The translations under genes were made by a program, and so were the position numbers. The notes below the pieces were generated by a model. That model was not told the origin of the DNA and did no database searches. It saw nothing but the letters and a program-made list of their open reading frames with translations. A DNA stretch of 64,000 nucleotides, from NCBI GenBank assembly GCA_951230915.1, contig OX579633.1:3224001-3288000 (forward strand), in the 5' to 3' direction. This stretch comes from Antitrichia curtipendula (lineage: Eukaryota > Streptophyta > Bryopsida > Hypnales > Leucodontaceae). Position 1 is the first letter of the stretch. Each line of letters begins with the position of its first letter. Below, in pieces: positions 25,306 to 37,700 of the stretch.

Positions 25306-27023
25306 AATGATTAGGGGTAGTCACACCTTCTTCACTCCATTCTCAATTCTCAGAGAATGAGGGCATGGCGCTTTCTTGTTGGCTGTCGGTGGCTTGTGGA
25401 GCTCCCATTCTCCAAGAGAATGCCCATACTTCTCCCCTGGAGGTAAAGAAATGAATGTCGAGAAAATTCCACAAAGAGTTTTTAATCTTGTGCTGTTCAC
25501 ACCCCTCTGTGGCTGATTTCACCATTGACTCCCTACTTGTATTATACGTAAACCGATATGAATATTTTTTGTTAAGGTTTAGGGCATAGCTCATACTAGT
25601 AGTTGTTGTTGTTTTTGTTAAAATGGCGAGATTTGAAGGAATTGGCGCTTTTCTAAAGGCCCACTGTGTAACCTCATATTGTAAACCATTGGTGGGAAAT
25701 GTCACTTTCATTTTTTGGACAGGTTCTAGTCCGCAACAAGGTTGTAATGCATGATTATGAGGCTTTGTCCGTGTAATTGGGCATTACAAAATTTTCATCC
25801 AAAATATTATGTTATTATTTTTATCATCCAAGGTTTTTCCCTCCGAGGTTTACGTTAGGCAATGCCTCTCATAGGAGGGCATTTTAGAAAGAAAAAAAGT
25901 GCCTCCTCATCGGGCTCTACTCTCCTTGTCAGCCCTTTTTTTTCCAAAATGCCCTCCTCCTCGGGCATTGTCTTCTATTAAACTGGTTCTAAATCTTATT
26001 TGGTTAATCCATACTATGAATATTGACAATTGTTGCAACATTTGTAACAACACACACTTCCTTTGCATAAAAAACATAATATTTTCTTTAGTTTGTCATA
26101 CATGGATTTGAACTCACTTATTGCATATCCTAATTGAGTCCTTTGTATGCTTTTAGTCCTCCACATTTTTACATGGATAAATGGACTAGAATTAGAATAA
26201 GGTTTATCTTTGAGTTTCCAAATTGCATTCCAAAATTGTTGCTTGTATAGTTATTGCTCTTGATTTTAATCCTTGCAAATTCTTGTCTAAGATATAAAGT
26301 CTCTATATATGAGAGCCTAAGGTTGATTTTAGAAATGCCTATTTGCAATCTTTTGAAAATTCATAGTTTATCAATACAATGCCCTATAATAACAACAATG
26401 TGTGAATTATATTTATTTGAACAATTTCAAGTGTAATTACTTTAATGAAACAAAAATATTAACCCTTTAAGGATGACAAATTCATGATTTTAAAATAACT
26501 ATTTTACTTGATCATATTGTAGAAGATAAATTTAAAAAAAATCTTTAGTTCCTTAGATTGAATATAGAACATTGCATGTATTGCTTCAAAAAAAAATTCT
26601 TCAAACAAATTATAAAAAAGAAACTTCGAAATTGATAAAAAGATATATATCCTCAAATATTGACTTCTTCAACTTTAATCTCTAAATGCCCAAGGCACCA
26701 AATTTTGGTGTTGACAATACTTTGAAGTTAAATAAATCCTAACCAAGTTGCTATTTTTAATAGTTTATATTTTTTGAAAATTCTTTTCAAAGTCTAGTTT
26801 TAGCATCAAAAATTTGGATTTTGAAAGTGATTGATTATGATTTTTCTATTGAAGATTTTGTACAAGGGTGTCCATTGCAATTTTGACTTTCTGTAGTATT
26901 GAGGGCTCTTGGAAATGAGCCTCAAGTACACTAGATCTTGTAGAAAAAATCACATTAGAAATTAATTTAAAAAAATTATAGAATAGATTTTGAGAACCAT
27001 GTTTTAGGTGATTTTTAATATAA

Positions 27024-27108
27024 CAATCGATGTCTAAGTTGATGGATTTTAGGTGATGTTGAATCTTCCAACCCTTGTTTTTATGTCAACAATGACATCC
27101 AATGTAAT
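27024..27108 (+). repeat. Single arm of the 56541-56711 foldback family
   Basis: This matches the left arm of the palindrome at 56541-56711, including 'gtttttatgtcaacaatgac'. The opposite arm is absent, so it is a half copy. Confidence 0.6.
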
Positions 27109-27172
27109 GGTATGGCGTCTAGAGATTCAATACCTACCCACAAACTAAAACTCCTCATAACTTTCATTTCAT

Positions 27173-27728
27173 TAATCCCTAAAGTCCCAAAGTCCCTAGC
27201 CTACTTGTGAGATCTCAATTTTTGACATGATTTTTCAAAACCTTTTTTCGAAGATAGGAAATTAGATTAGCTTTGTGGGAATATAATTTTTATTTCAATT
27301 AGTGCCTGGGAGCAAAAGTTATACTTCCCTAAGTCCAGAAAGTAGTTCAAGGGACATCTCAAAAAAATCACAAAAAATTTAATTCTTTTAGTTTTTAATT
27401 TTTTTTCTCAAATTTTACATTTTAATCTATATCTGAAGCTTTGAATCATTCTATTTGGACTAATGATGAAAAAGTTATGGACAATCTTGTTTTGGGGGCA
27501 ATCTTCTTGAAAAAAACTTGTTTTCTTTACTTTAAATGCAAATATCTTTCAATTTACATTGTCAAAGTTTTTGAAATTTCTTCCATGCATTTTTGTACTA
27601 GTCTAGAACAAGATTCAGTGGTTAGATATGCAAAAAAAAAGAATTTTTATAGGTTTTTTCTCTTTGCAATAGAAATAGCAGTTTTGAGTGGTCTTTGATG
27701 GAAAAAAGGCCTTGGGACTTTAGAGGAA
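27173..27728 (+). mobile_element. Degenerate piggyBac-like TTAA element, copy 3
   Basis: It starts at a TTAA followed by 'tccctaaagtcccaaag', contains the family block 'tataatttttatttcaatt', and ends 'gggactttagagg' near 27725. Shorter than the 31217-32132 copy, with an internal deletion. Non-coding. Confidence 0.55.
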
Positions 27729-28767
27729 TGATTCAAACCTTTCCATGTATATATACACCTAGAGAACTAATTTCAAATTTTTATTTCTTAAAAAAGTGAT
27801 TTTTCAAGAATTTTTTTGGGTTGCCTAGGATGCCGTTGAATGCTGAAAATTATATATCATGCAATAACTTTTTAACCATGTAGTCAAAAGTTAAGAGAAC
27901 TATTGTGCCTTAAATCTACTCCTCAGGCACATGTTGTGCGAAAATTCCAAAGAAAAATAAATAAAAATTTTGTTTGCCCCAAATCGCTATATTGCCAAAA
28001 AACAATGTTTGGACCGTTAGGGATTAATCTGAAAATTCAAGGTTAATAAAAGTCCAAAAATTATTAACCAAATTGGGTTAGGTGTAACTTCTTGTATTTC
28101 AAGAAAAATTGACTAAAAAATATTTTAAGATGTGCACCCCTTCTATAGGCTTTCAAGGACAGATGCTCGCACGTACACCTGGGCGCATGTCTGAAGAGCT
28201 ATAAAGAGCACTGAACCTGCAATGCTATCGTGACGACTCGGTGCGAAGCAATTCCACTGATCCGGCTTGTGCAGGTGCGTCTTGCAAATTAGGGTTAGTA
28301 TCAGGACTTCCAAAGGAGTTTGCATCCTTTCTTGTGCTTTAGCTGTGTCACAAAAATCCAATTTTGCTCACCAGCAAGTTGGGTTATGCTGTGTCGCAGG
28401 AGAATTTGTGCCCTTTGGATGGATGGATGGATTTAGGGTTCAGGCTCTGTGATTTTGCACATTTTTCGAATGTTCCATTTCTCGAGCTTTGTGGAACAAA
28501 CTAGGCACCACAGTGAAAAAAGTCCGGTGATGCCAAGCCCTAATTCCAGAAGATGGTTGATGAGTGTGAGAAATTTTCATGGAATATAGTGCACCCTCAG
28601 TCAGTTTTTTGTGATACGGATGCGGGTTTTTAATTTTCTAGGGTTTTGATCTGCACGAACGTGTATAAAAGAAACAATGCGTTAGTTGTCTCGTATCAGG
28701 CACGAGGATTTCTTGGTGAATCGGACGTTGTTTCTCAGCCGTATTCTAGGATCGTTTTGAGCGGAGA

Positions 28768-30568
28768 ATGAAGGCAGCCGTGTATGCCGAGCTCCGGCAG
28801 GCACTATTGCAAGAGGACAAGAAAATCTTGGAATCTGTGAAGGAGAAGTATCCATGGGTGGAGTTCGATACCGTGGTGGCCATAAAGTCACAGGAAAGCT
28901 CGCGTCAAATTCGGATGCAACATCACAAGTTCCGCACGAGGCAGCGTATTCAAGAATTCATCGCAAGGTGTGTATGTAATTTGCAATGACCGGACTCTCT
29001 TAAGTGACCTGGCATTTTACATATAAGAGTTTTTTTTGTTGCTTCTCCAGATTGATCTATGGTAGAGGATACTACAACTGTTACGGACCGGATGCCGTCT
29101 CCTATGCTGACCCCTGTTACCAATAGCAAGTCATCTATTCATACAGTCGGTTGGCCTTCGATGAGCAAGTTGGGTGTAAACATGGCTTTGCTAAATGTCT
29201 TGGCCACGCATCTTTGAATGGAAATGGGGTTATCTACCATCATTAATAGCGATCTACAACCTCCCGCTTTGAAATTGCATAAGAGATTCTTTCGTTGAGA
29301 TAAAATTTTATCTCGGAGAGTTTGGCTCTTGAACCCATAGATCTCTCTAGAGCTCTATACATCTCCCCCAAATCACAGCCTGTTTATGTAAAAATGCTTA
29401 AAAGGACACAAATAGTTCCTCTTAACTTAGGGTTCGCTAACTGGCTTCAATCTTGGGTTTAGGTATTCAGGTGGCGAAGATATATTGGAGATCAGCAGGG
29501 CATATGATATTCCTCCCTGCTTTCTGATGCGCATTTTGTTGGAGCACATGGCAGGCTTGCAAAAGCATCAGGTGAGCGCTTGCCTTAAGGATCCATCTTC
29601 GTTACCGGACTCTTCGACAATCGTCCAAGCGCAGAGGGTTGCAAACAGAGAAAGTGCTGCCACAGTTTCAAGGGGCAGGCTCTGTGCAGACGTGTTTCGT
29701 TGCATTGACAATGACACCGTGAGTTCTCCTGCGGTGGAGACGATACGAAGGGTTACTGGATTAGAGTAAGTTCGAGGCATGGGGTAGAGATCCTGTACTA
29801 TGTCATTGTCATCACTTGCGCATATTTAAAGCTCGAAGCTTAATGACGATGACCTTGCTGGCAGAAGTTTAACCACTTCTTGGCTTTTGGAGGCAGTTCG
29901 CTTCTTCATTTGGTCAAAGCGTACCCTTATATCCATGTTCACATTACCTTGCAGATATGAAATGCTGCTGTATGAGAAATTGCAAGAGCTAGGTATTTCC
30001 TACCAGTCAGAGGATGACTTGAGGGCAGCTGGCTTCAGCAAAACCCCTGATGTGAAGCTGGATGCTCCAATAGGCGTGCGTGGTCGCATGGTAAACTGGA
30101 TCGACAGCAAAGCCTCATTTGGAGATGAATATAGCCACAAATCTCAAGGCAGTGATCAATTTCAAAGGTATCTTTACCCTTCGCAAATCCTCCGAATTTC
30201 TGGTCGTTTACTGTATTGGATTTGTTTATGATTTGGTATGATGGCCTAATGCGTTTATGCTACCCTAAACCAACTTAAACAGTATATTTCTGTTGCCCAA
30301 AGGACTGAACGCAGAGTTTTGTCTAAAATCCCAAATCTGTGGTTTTCGTCATTTCTTCCTCGTGATTTTTGGCTGTGCGTGATTTGTCGCGCTAAAGTTC
30401 AAATCTGGGTGCAGTTATGTGAACAGGTTTGGTCCGGGAATGGTTATCTACTGGTTCGGATATATAGATGAACTTAACGACAATCCCGACATTCTTCTGA
30501 TGGATCACTTTCCGGACAAAAGTGAAGTTTATTGTCTTGCTGTATTACCAGTGCAAGCTAGGCCATAA
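28768..30568 (+). CDS. CDIN1: CDAN1-interacting nuclease 1 homologue (PD-(D/E)XK type)
   Basis: CDIN1 (C15orf41 in humans) is a predicted divalent-metal nuclease of the PD-(D/E)XK/Holliday-junction-resolvase-like fold that binds codanin-1 in animals; its plant role is not known to me. Four exons join in frame: 28768-28967, 29463-29765, 29955-30167 and 30415-30568, all with GT..AG introns, giving 289 residues against 281 for the human protein. The N-terminal half is helical, as in the family. The catalytic region reads 'GFSKTPDVKLDAPIG' then 'WIDSKASFGDEYSH', followed by 'NRFGPGMVIYWFGYI'. Where the human protein has ESK at the active-site strand this one has DSK, a conservative change that keeps an acidic residue and the lysine. 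The start is the first ATG in frame at 28768. No lesion is visible, so it is probably functional. The next gene downstream is a tRNA. Confidence 0.9.
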
Positions 30569-30996
30569 CTTTCTCACCCAGCTGTGAATTTAATTGGCAC
30601 CTTAAACCCCACTTTCTACAAGTGATTTGCAAGATTGGTTTTCTTGGCCACTGTGGACTTCAACGGTGGGATCTAGGAGATTCTCAACATGCTTTAGCTG
30701 TTTAACAGAAAGTGTGGGTTCCATTTGGCCCATTCCAAGCATGTTGTTGCCTTGGTGATGATCATCATGGTCATTGCTTTGAAAGATGCTTGGTTGACTA
30801 TGACATCTAATTTTTAGTGCTCTTAAAAGAACATTGAAAGTGTACAGATTGCAGTTTTTGTAACATTGATTTCTTTGAGGAGCAATGTTTCTACTCTGCA
30901 AGATTATCTTATGCATTCAAAGATTTTTGTTAGTAGTAAAATCATTGGAAACACACTGGAGGACATTAAGGAGCCTGACTTTTCTCTGGGTCTTCA

Positions 30997-31067
30997 GCAC
31001 CGGTGGTCTAGTGGTAGAATAGTACCCTGCCACGGTACAGACCCGGGTTCGATTCCCGGCCGGTGCA
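30997..31067 (+). tRNA. tRNA-Gly (anticodon GCC)
   Basis: The 71-nt sequence folds as a cloverleaf. The acceptor stem GCACCGG pairs with CCGGTGC, with discriminator A. The anticodon loop is CTGCCAC, giving anticodon GCC. The D-arm/A-box region is TGGTCTAGTGG and the T-arm contains GGTTCGATTCC (B box). CCA is not encoded and there is no intron, as usual for this nuclear tRNA. A run of T directly downstream fits an RNA polymerase III terminator. Confidence 0.97.
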
Positions 31068-31072
31068 TTTTT
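31068..31072 (+). terminator. Pol III T-run terminator
   Basis: Five T residues follow the tRNA-Gly directly, with further T-rich sequence after them. This is the usual polymerase III stop signal. Confidence 0.6.
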
Positions 31073-31212
31073 ATGATTTTTCTATTTTTTTAAAATTGAG
31101 GGTTGTAAACAATTTAGAGCGGATTCCAGGCTTTCCAGCGTATGGAAAGTATGCATTAATTGGTTATCATAAGCAATAGTTATGGGCATTCAAAGTTTTG
31201 GTGGTAGATAAG

Positions 31213-32136
31213 TTAACCCCTACAGGCCCATTTGTCCCCTGGGGGGACAATTTGGGTCCGGGTAGGTTTCTATGACCTCAATTTGTAGAGAATTTTTTTG
31301 GGATTTTTTGAGGTTGTGCGGTTCTGCGAGAGCTTTGTGGATATATAATTTTTATTTCAATTGGTGCCCAAGAGAAAAAGTTATGCCAAAAATAGAGTTT
31401 GGTGGGCAACACAAAAAAATCACAGGAAGTCAAAATAAATTTCTTAAATATTTTTTTCAAAATCTATGTTTTTTTGTCTACATTTGAAGCTTTGATTCAT
31501 TCCATTTGGACTAATAATGAAAAAGTTATGGATAATCTTAGTTTTTTGGGCAATCTAAGCATCTTCTTGAAAAAATAACTTTTAGGATTCATTTTTTAAT
31601 GCAATTTTTACAATTTTCAGAAAAAAAAATTTAGACAAGGTTGAATTTTTTTTGCTAGAACAATCTCACCGTTGGGATTATGGTATTTCAATTTTGTCTT
31701 AGAGCTATTAACGATTTAGTTATTCCTTCAATCTTGAACCTACTTCTACTTAATAATTTTTTAATGAGTAAAAGTTTAGTGTTTTTTTCTTGAATTTTTT
31801 TTCCTAGATTCTCAACTGAAGTATTCAACATATAAACTTAGAAAATCAAAATCAACAATACAAAAAATTTAAGTTAAATAGGGTCAATGCCCAAAAATCT
31901 AGTCAAGCAAGGTGCAAAAAAATTTGTTTTCTTCACTTTGAATGCAAATATCTTGCAATCTATTTGGTCAAAGTTTCTGAAATTTCTTGCACACATTCTC
32001 ATACTAGTCTAGTACAAGATCCTACGGTTAGATATGCAAAAAAAAACAATTTTTATAGTTTTTTGCTCTTTGCAATAGAAGTGGCAGTTTTGAGTGTGTT
32101 TTGATGGAGAAAAGGCCTCGGGGCTTTAGGGGTTAA
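31213..32136 (+). mobile_element. piggyBac-like non-autonomous element, best copy
   Basis: A TTAA at 31213-31216 is followed by CCCCTACAGGCCC. At the other end 'ggggctttagggg' is followed by TTAA at 32133-32136. TTAA target duplications with CCC..GGG termini are the hallmark of piggyBac superfamily transposons. The roughly 916-bp body has no transposase frame, so it must be mobilised in trans, if at all. At least five related copies are in the window (882, 12010, 27173, about 47160 and 53870). Confidence 0.65.
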
Positions 32137-32139
32137 ACG

Positions 32140-32829
32140 CAACATGCAAGATTTGCTTTCTCTCGCAATGTGGTATTTTTCACCCACATGTTCTGTATGG
32201 TAGCCGACCCATTTCCAACCACCCTCCTATTTCCAATCTATACACTGTTCTGTTGCAAGGTTGTCAATATTGCAACCAACCCTTGGTTGATTTTGCAATC
32301 AGCCTATGGTTTAAAATATAAAGTTCTATGTGATCATTTTAGGTCAAAGAAAATCTTCCACTAAAAAATTCATAATGATTACATTTTTTGTAATAAAATT
32401 CTGGAAAAATATGCAATCCTTCCAAATTCTATTTCTATATGTGGGAAAAATTCCGCACTCAAAAAAACTATGCTCCAAATATCTGTAATTGCTTAAGTCG
32501 TTGGAAATGGGTCATTTGCCATATCTATCATCAACTTCCAACAAAGTGCAAACTTGGATAAATGTAACTATACCTAATTTCAATTGCTTTCTAAAACCGT
32601 AGTCTAGATTCTTACCTAAAATGTACTCCTACTATTCATGTGAGTCTAAAGTTGGTTACCCTAGATCCTATTTTTAGTACTTTAAAAATTTGTAGTTTAT
32701 TCATACAGTGTCTAAAAAATGCATTCTAAGAGAATCTAGAATCCCCTACCAACAAGACTCCACAAAAAAATATTTAATTTTAAAATTTTAAAATTTTAAA
32801 ATTTTAAAATTTTTAAAAATTTAAAGAAA

Positions 32830-32860
<31 letters not shown>

Positions 32861-33350
32861 GGAAACCATATTGAATTGCTTATTTGTGCAATTTTAGGTA
32901 TGGTTACCTTAATCCTTCCCTTGGGTTTAAAATCAACAACTACCATAATGTCTTCACATAAAATTAATAACACAATGAATAGTTATAAAATAAACTCAAG
33001 AACAAATTATATCACCTCTATAACCTCTTCATGTCTTTTTCATTGAATATGCCAAACCTGACACATGTGGAAAAGATTTGATTCTAAATGTCTAATCGAT
33101 CCACCACCTAGACTTCAACATTTCTTTTCTCTCACGAAATCAATTCAAAAGCTTGTATGTCCATTTAATTACACTCTTCGATGTATAATTGGTAAGGTCT
33201 TGGGCTACAATAGTCCTTCCCAAACAAGTTAGGATCAACACTCTTCTTAACATCTAGGACTTCAAAAAATCCTCCTATAAATCTAGTAGCATTGTTGACA
33301 AAATACTTCTCTAGTGCTTGTCTATGCATAAAAGAAAATCATAGGCCTGA
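32140..33350. other. AT-rich spacer with low-complexity tracts
   Basis: The stretch contains an 'aaattttaaaatttt' type tract at about 32776-32822 and a (TAA)n tract at about 32829-32860. No gene is seen. Confidence 0.6.
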
Positions 33351-33790
33351 GGAGGGCCGCTCCAGAGTGACCAAACCACTCTATTACTTAAAATGCATTT
33401 GACAATGAGTGATCTTTCTTCAAAATATCCCACATCCTTTGAGGATTCACCATGGACAATTGATTTCTCTATACAATCAACCACTTCACCCTTCATTTAG
33501 ACCATTTGTCAATGAATTGTGCTTAACATTGCTCAAAAAATGCTATTGATGGTGGATGTCATTGGATTGATTTTGACACTTATTTTTTTCTCTAAAATTT
33601 GGTTAGAGTACAAGGTATGCAATAAATAGGGTTAATATGCATTACAATACCTAAACCTTAATTACTTAATATCTTTTACTTGAATTTTGAACCACCGACA
33701 GTCATTTGACGCCATAGCGCAAGGTGAGTGACTATAGGAAAAAAGCACTCCTTAAGCAAATTTAAATGTTATCTAAAGGTCCTTTCACTT
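33350..33790 (+). mobile_element. Element R, short copy without foldback core
   Basis: It shares the outer blocks of the 16930-18040 element in the same order ('gagtgaccaaaccac', 'caccatggacaattgattt', 'gcgcaaggtgagtgacta') but lacks the central palindrome and its flanks. Confidence 0.5.
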
Positions 33791-33799
33791 ATTTGGAAT

Positions 33800-36019
33800 G
33801 GCCCTCTGGAGGCCTAAGATTTCTTATAATGGGGGACATCGAACTTAATATTTCAGGAATGATATGTTGTAACCACATCACTCTTATGAAATTGTTAGTT
33901 GTATACCATATCCTAAAGCTACAAACTATCACTACAACATAAAAATATGTGTACAAATATTAGCATACTACCTTTGTTGCCTCTTTGAATGGAATAGTCA
34001 ATTTTTGGGTTGTCTAATAAAATAGTATCTTTTAACCGATACATGACACTACAGCCAAAAAACAACCAAAAAAGAATCGTACCATGTGCAAAAGAAGTGC
34101 ATCTATTCATCCTCCAAATTTTGTATGAAAAAGGGAGGTGTTCTACAATAGTTTAACTTCCAATTAATTCTTTTAGATTTTTTTAAACCAATGATTTATA
34201 CAAAACCAAAATCAATGATTTCCATTGTCACCACTTTGTCCTTCAAAGGTTAAGAAGAGGAGTTTTTTTCTTTTGTGTGAAAACAAAAGCGAAAAAATCC
34301 CCTCAATTTGTAGGTCACTCATTTTGTATTTCATAATCTCTCATTGTTAATTTGAAGACTTCAATGTAATATATAAATTCAAAATTTATAAATTTAGTCA
34401 TTTATATTAAATAATAAGGGTTGTTTTACACTTCAATGGAGAAGAGTACCAGTCAAAAATTGTAGGAAAACAAAGTAATATGATTGGAACAAATTTTGTC
34501 CTTCATTGGATTGGATTTACACTACAGCCAAGACTGTGTACGATGGAGAACTTAAAGCATGGATGAAAAACTGACATGGATGCCTATATGGCAACACTTT
34601 TTGCAAGAAGAGTTCTTTGGAGGTCAAGTTTTGAGGGCAGCCTCAACCCCCCATATAAGAAATTTGGCCTCCAAAGAACTCCAACACTATAACAAAACAT
34701 GGTAAAAAAATTGCACTCAAAATTGAGTGCAGTTTTTTTTGCCACATTTTTGTGTAGGTCCACTGCGCACGCGGTCAACTTCTTTTGCAATTTTCAACTA
34801 TAATTTTTAGAATTTTGGAACGTGTGATATACTATTGGAAAGGTATTAAAATATTATTAACTTGTGACAATTTTGGTAGTGCAGCACAACTACTCATCAT
34901 TGTTCTATAATTATTTATTTTTTTAAGAAAAAAACATTTTTGTAGTATTAGCAATTGAAAATCATAAATTTTGTTCTTCACCAAACATTGGATGGAGAAG
35001 AAACAAGCTCCAAGGTTGTAGCCATCAAAATGCAATTTAGTAAACTAAAATTGAACCTTGTATATTTAAATGATTCCCCAAAATTCAATAAGTATTGGAT
35101 TGATATGAGCATTTTACCACACAAACTAGACAAATAGATGCATTTTTGTTTTAATGAAGTTGGGCACTGGATGCAAAAGTTACAACTTCTCAAATTTCAC
35201 TATAGCCCAAAACCTACAAAATATGTCCCTGGAGACAATTAGGGGTTACGATTCCTATTGTGGCCAGCCAAAACTCTCTCGTTGGTAAAATTCACCGGTG
35301 GACTTAAATATGTGAAGTTGGTCGGAAGACTTACAGTACAACTAGTTAAAACTTTGTGTGACATTTTTTGTTATTGTCTTTCCATCTTGTCCAATGTCCC
35401 ACCGGTTGCCTCAAATAACCATGTCTTTACCAAGCCTTCTTACAAGCCTTCTTGATCGACCGGCGCACTTCTCCACCGTAGTCTAAACGAGCCCTAAGTT
35501 CATACATTTTTCATCGTCCGGATGCTCGTAGCACTTCTCAAACACTTCTCAACGCTCCGATACTATCCTCTATCTCTACGAATCCACCTCTCTATTTCAA
35601 AACAAAGCTATCTGAATCTTTTACACTGCGCTCCACACAATAAGCAAGCCTCCACAACTCCAATGCACAGTAGCTAAGTCCCGGAAACAGCTGATCCAAA
35701 GTTACGACCACATTCAGAACAGAAAAAAACAGAAGATTGAAAAGGGTTGAGAGTTCAGTCTTCGTCTTGGAAAATTCACAATTTGGAAATTAAACGTCCA
35801 CCACCATTACATTGAATACGGGCAATGGGCAAACTTCCACTTTCAATACTACCCCCCACACTAGACTAGTTGCAAAGTCCAACTAATTCGATCCAAACAG
35901 ATGCTCTTATGTCCATAATCACATCACATTCTACAGAGTAGGGACCCATGCCCTACCTTTACACTCTACAAGCGCAGTTCAGGTACTAATTCCACAGGCT
36001 GGCTCTCTCGTTATGTGCT
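33800..36019. other. Intergenic DNA; repeat S copy 2 and a stem-loop
   Basis: A short hairpin at about 34607-34682 pairs 'agttctttggaggtcaa' with its inverse. Repeat S recurs at 34975-35230. From about 35450 composition becomes more balanced, up to the 3' end of the NEET gene, and probably includes its 3' UTR. No protein gene is supported. Confidence 0.45.
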
Positions 36020-37191
36020 CTACTTCTTTAACAGAAGTGGACCCACATTGTCACCGGTTTCCTTGTTGAACTTCACATGAGAGCCGTTGCACAGTGGGAA
36101 TGTCTCCGATCTCCAGCATCTGCAGCATCACAGTTTAAAAGAAATTCAAGAGAAAAACAGAAACAGAAAAAATCTTCAAAACCATACTCTAAATGGGAAG
36201 ATATTATCGACAAGTCGTTGGCAACTAGCATACACATCAAAGAATAGGAAAGGTTCTTCAACTGAGCTCCAAATGGTAAACATCGGTTGAAAACAAATAC
36301 AATAAGAAAGGCAGGAAGCTCTCGGCCAGAATCACGTAGAAATTAATGAAAGCCACCCAGTAAAGAGATCTTGATGGATATTCCAAAGCAGGGATGGTGT
36401 ATAGATTGCTGAGAGAGCTTGAGGAAAATTGAAACGCAACTATGTGGAAGTTCCTCAACGGAGCTCCAAATGGCAAAGATCGGTTGAAAACAAGAAACAA
36501 GAAGAAAGGCAAGACGTTCGCAGCTACAATCACATAAAAATTTATCGAAGGGTAATGGCTAGCTCGGAGAGCTTAAGAAAGATTCACAATGGAATTTAGA
36601 AATTTTCGTTGGACGAAATGAAACGGAGTTTACCAACTCAAATCAACCATTATCAGCTGCTAAGTGATCATCTCCGTTTCATTACTATGCTGGTGAACTC
36701 TTAAAACTCTCGTCATCGAAACGCAACTATGTAGAGGTTCCTCAACTGAACTCCAAACGGCAAAGATCGGATGAAAAATAAAACCAACAAGAAAAGTAGA
36801 ACGATCGCAACCACCACGTAAAAAGCTCATACAGACACAAATAAGCTCTTGACGGATGTTCCAAAGCAGAGACAAGAATTGATTGCAGAGACAGCTTGAG
36901 AATGACTGTACCCCAGAATATATGCGGGCATTGAGAAACACTTGAATCCCGTTCAGTTTACCTGCAGTACGCCGTGAGTGGCTTGGAAAGCTCCCCAGCC
37001 TGCACCGTGTCCACCACCTTATCAGAGTCCTTCCGAATAGAAGGGTTGATATGCGCAGGACTCGTAGAAGTCTCCACCTCCGCACGCACTCCCACCCGCC
37101 CTCTTCTCTGCGAGGAGCTTCCCACTCCTGGTGCCGGAGTACACACCGCCACTCCACGGAACATTGCGGAAGCACTCGCCAATGCCGCCAT
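36020..37191 (-). CDS. NEET: NEET-type CDGSH 2Fe-2S protein, probably plastid-targeted
   Basis: NEET proteins hold a labile 2Fe-2S cluster with three Cys and one His, and act in iron and redox homeostasis; the plant form is found in chloroplasts and mitochondria. Two exons, 37191-36962 and 36119-36020, join in frame (GTAAAC donor, GCTGCAG acceptor) to give 109 residues. The first 40 or so residues are rich in Ala, Ser, Gly and Arg, like a transit peptide. '[16 protein letters not shown]' and '[16 protein letters not shown]' follow as in Arabidopsis NEET. The cluster motif reads C-R-C, then 'FPLCNGSH', so all four ligands are kept. The invariant Asp of CDGSH is Asn, and Glu replaces the usual Gly in 'SGTFPLC'. 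The C-terminus '[12 protein letters not shown]' is intact. The 842-bp intron holds a triplicated repeat. Confidence 0.9.
36250..36800. repeat. Triplicated repeat inside the NEET intron
   Basis: Three diverged copies of a block beginning 'ttcaactgagctccaaa' and running into 'aagatcggttgaaaacaa' occur at about 36255, 36450 and 36737. They are direct repeats spaced roughly 200-290 bp apart. Confidence 0.65.
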
Positions 37192-37202
37192 CGCTCAGAC
37201 AG

Positions 37203-37480
37203 ACCCTTCAAACAAGAATCCCAAAGCCTTTCCAAGCAAAAACCAAACTGCCCCTTCAATCAAAGACCAGCTCCTCCAAACAAGAATCAAGCAGCCCTTC
37301 CAAGCAAGAATCAATCAGCCCAACACACAAGAATCAGCCCTCTCAAGAAAGAATCAAACAGACCTTCCAATCAACAATTGGTAAGCTCTTTCGAACAAGA
37401 ATCGATGAGCTCTTTCAAATAAGAATCATCAATCAGCCCAGACTCGTTGAGCTCTTTCAGACAAGCCTCTTTGTTGGCAA
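37203..37480. repeat. Degenerate minisatellite around 'caagaatca'
   Basis: About a dozen imperfect units of roughly 20-30 bp contain 'caagaatca' and 'tttc(a/c)aa'. The overlapping Gln/Asn/Ser/Lys-rich frames (36974-37538 in three frames) are explained by the repeat and are not called as genes. The tract sits just upstream of the NEET start. Confidence 0.6.
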
Positions 37481-37700
37481 GATCTTTCAACACGCGCTCA
37501 CCACACTCCCTCCACCTGCGCTTAGAAGGGGCCGCTGAGGTTTGTTGTTAGGTAGCGAGCGTGTGGGGGGCACGGGAAAGACGAAGGCGCGCACGAAATT
37601 GAAGGCACAAGCTGCCGTCCTTTGCTTAGGATTACGCGATGCTGCCAGTGATGGTTCTGGTGCGTCATTGCAATTGGGTGGTGGAATTGTGTGGCTCAGC

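Larger units (their letters stand above)
25306..28140. other. AT-rich intergenic DNA, repeats only
   Basis: The stretch holds an imperfect palindrome near 25860-25975 ('gcctc..gagggcatttta' against 'aaaatgccctcctcctcgggc'), repeat T at 26690-26945, a half foldback at 27024-27108 and a piggyBac-like copy at 27173-27728. No gene is seen. Confidence 0.5.

Noticed and set aside
36974..37538. Overlapping Gln/Asn/Ser/Lys-rich frames in three plus-strand frames
   Set aside because: They follow from the minisatellite repeat and from the antisense of the NEET first exon, and none has a splice or start context.
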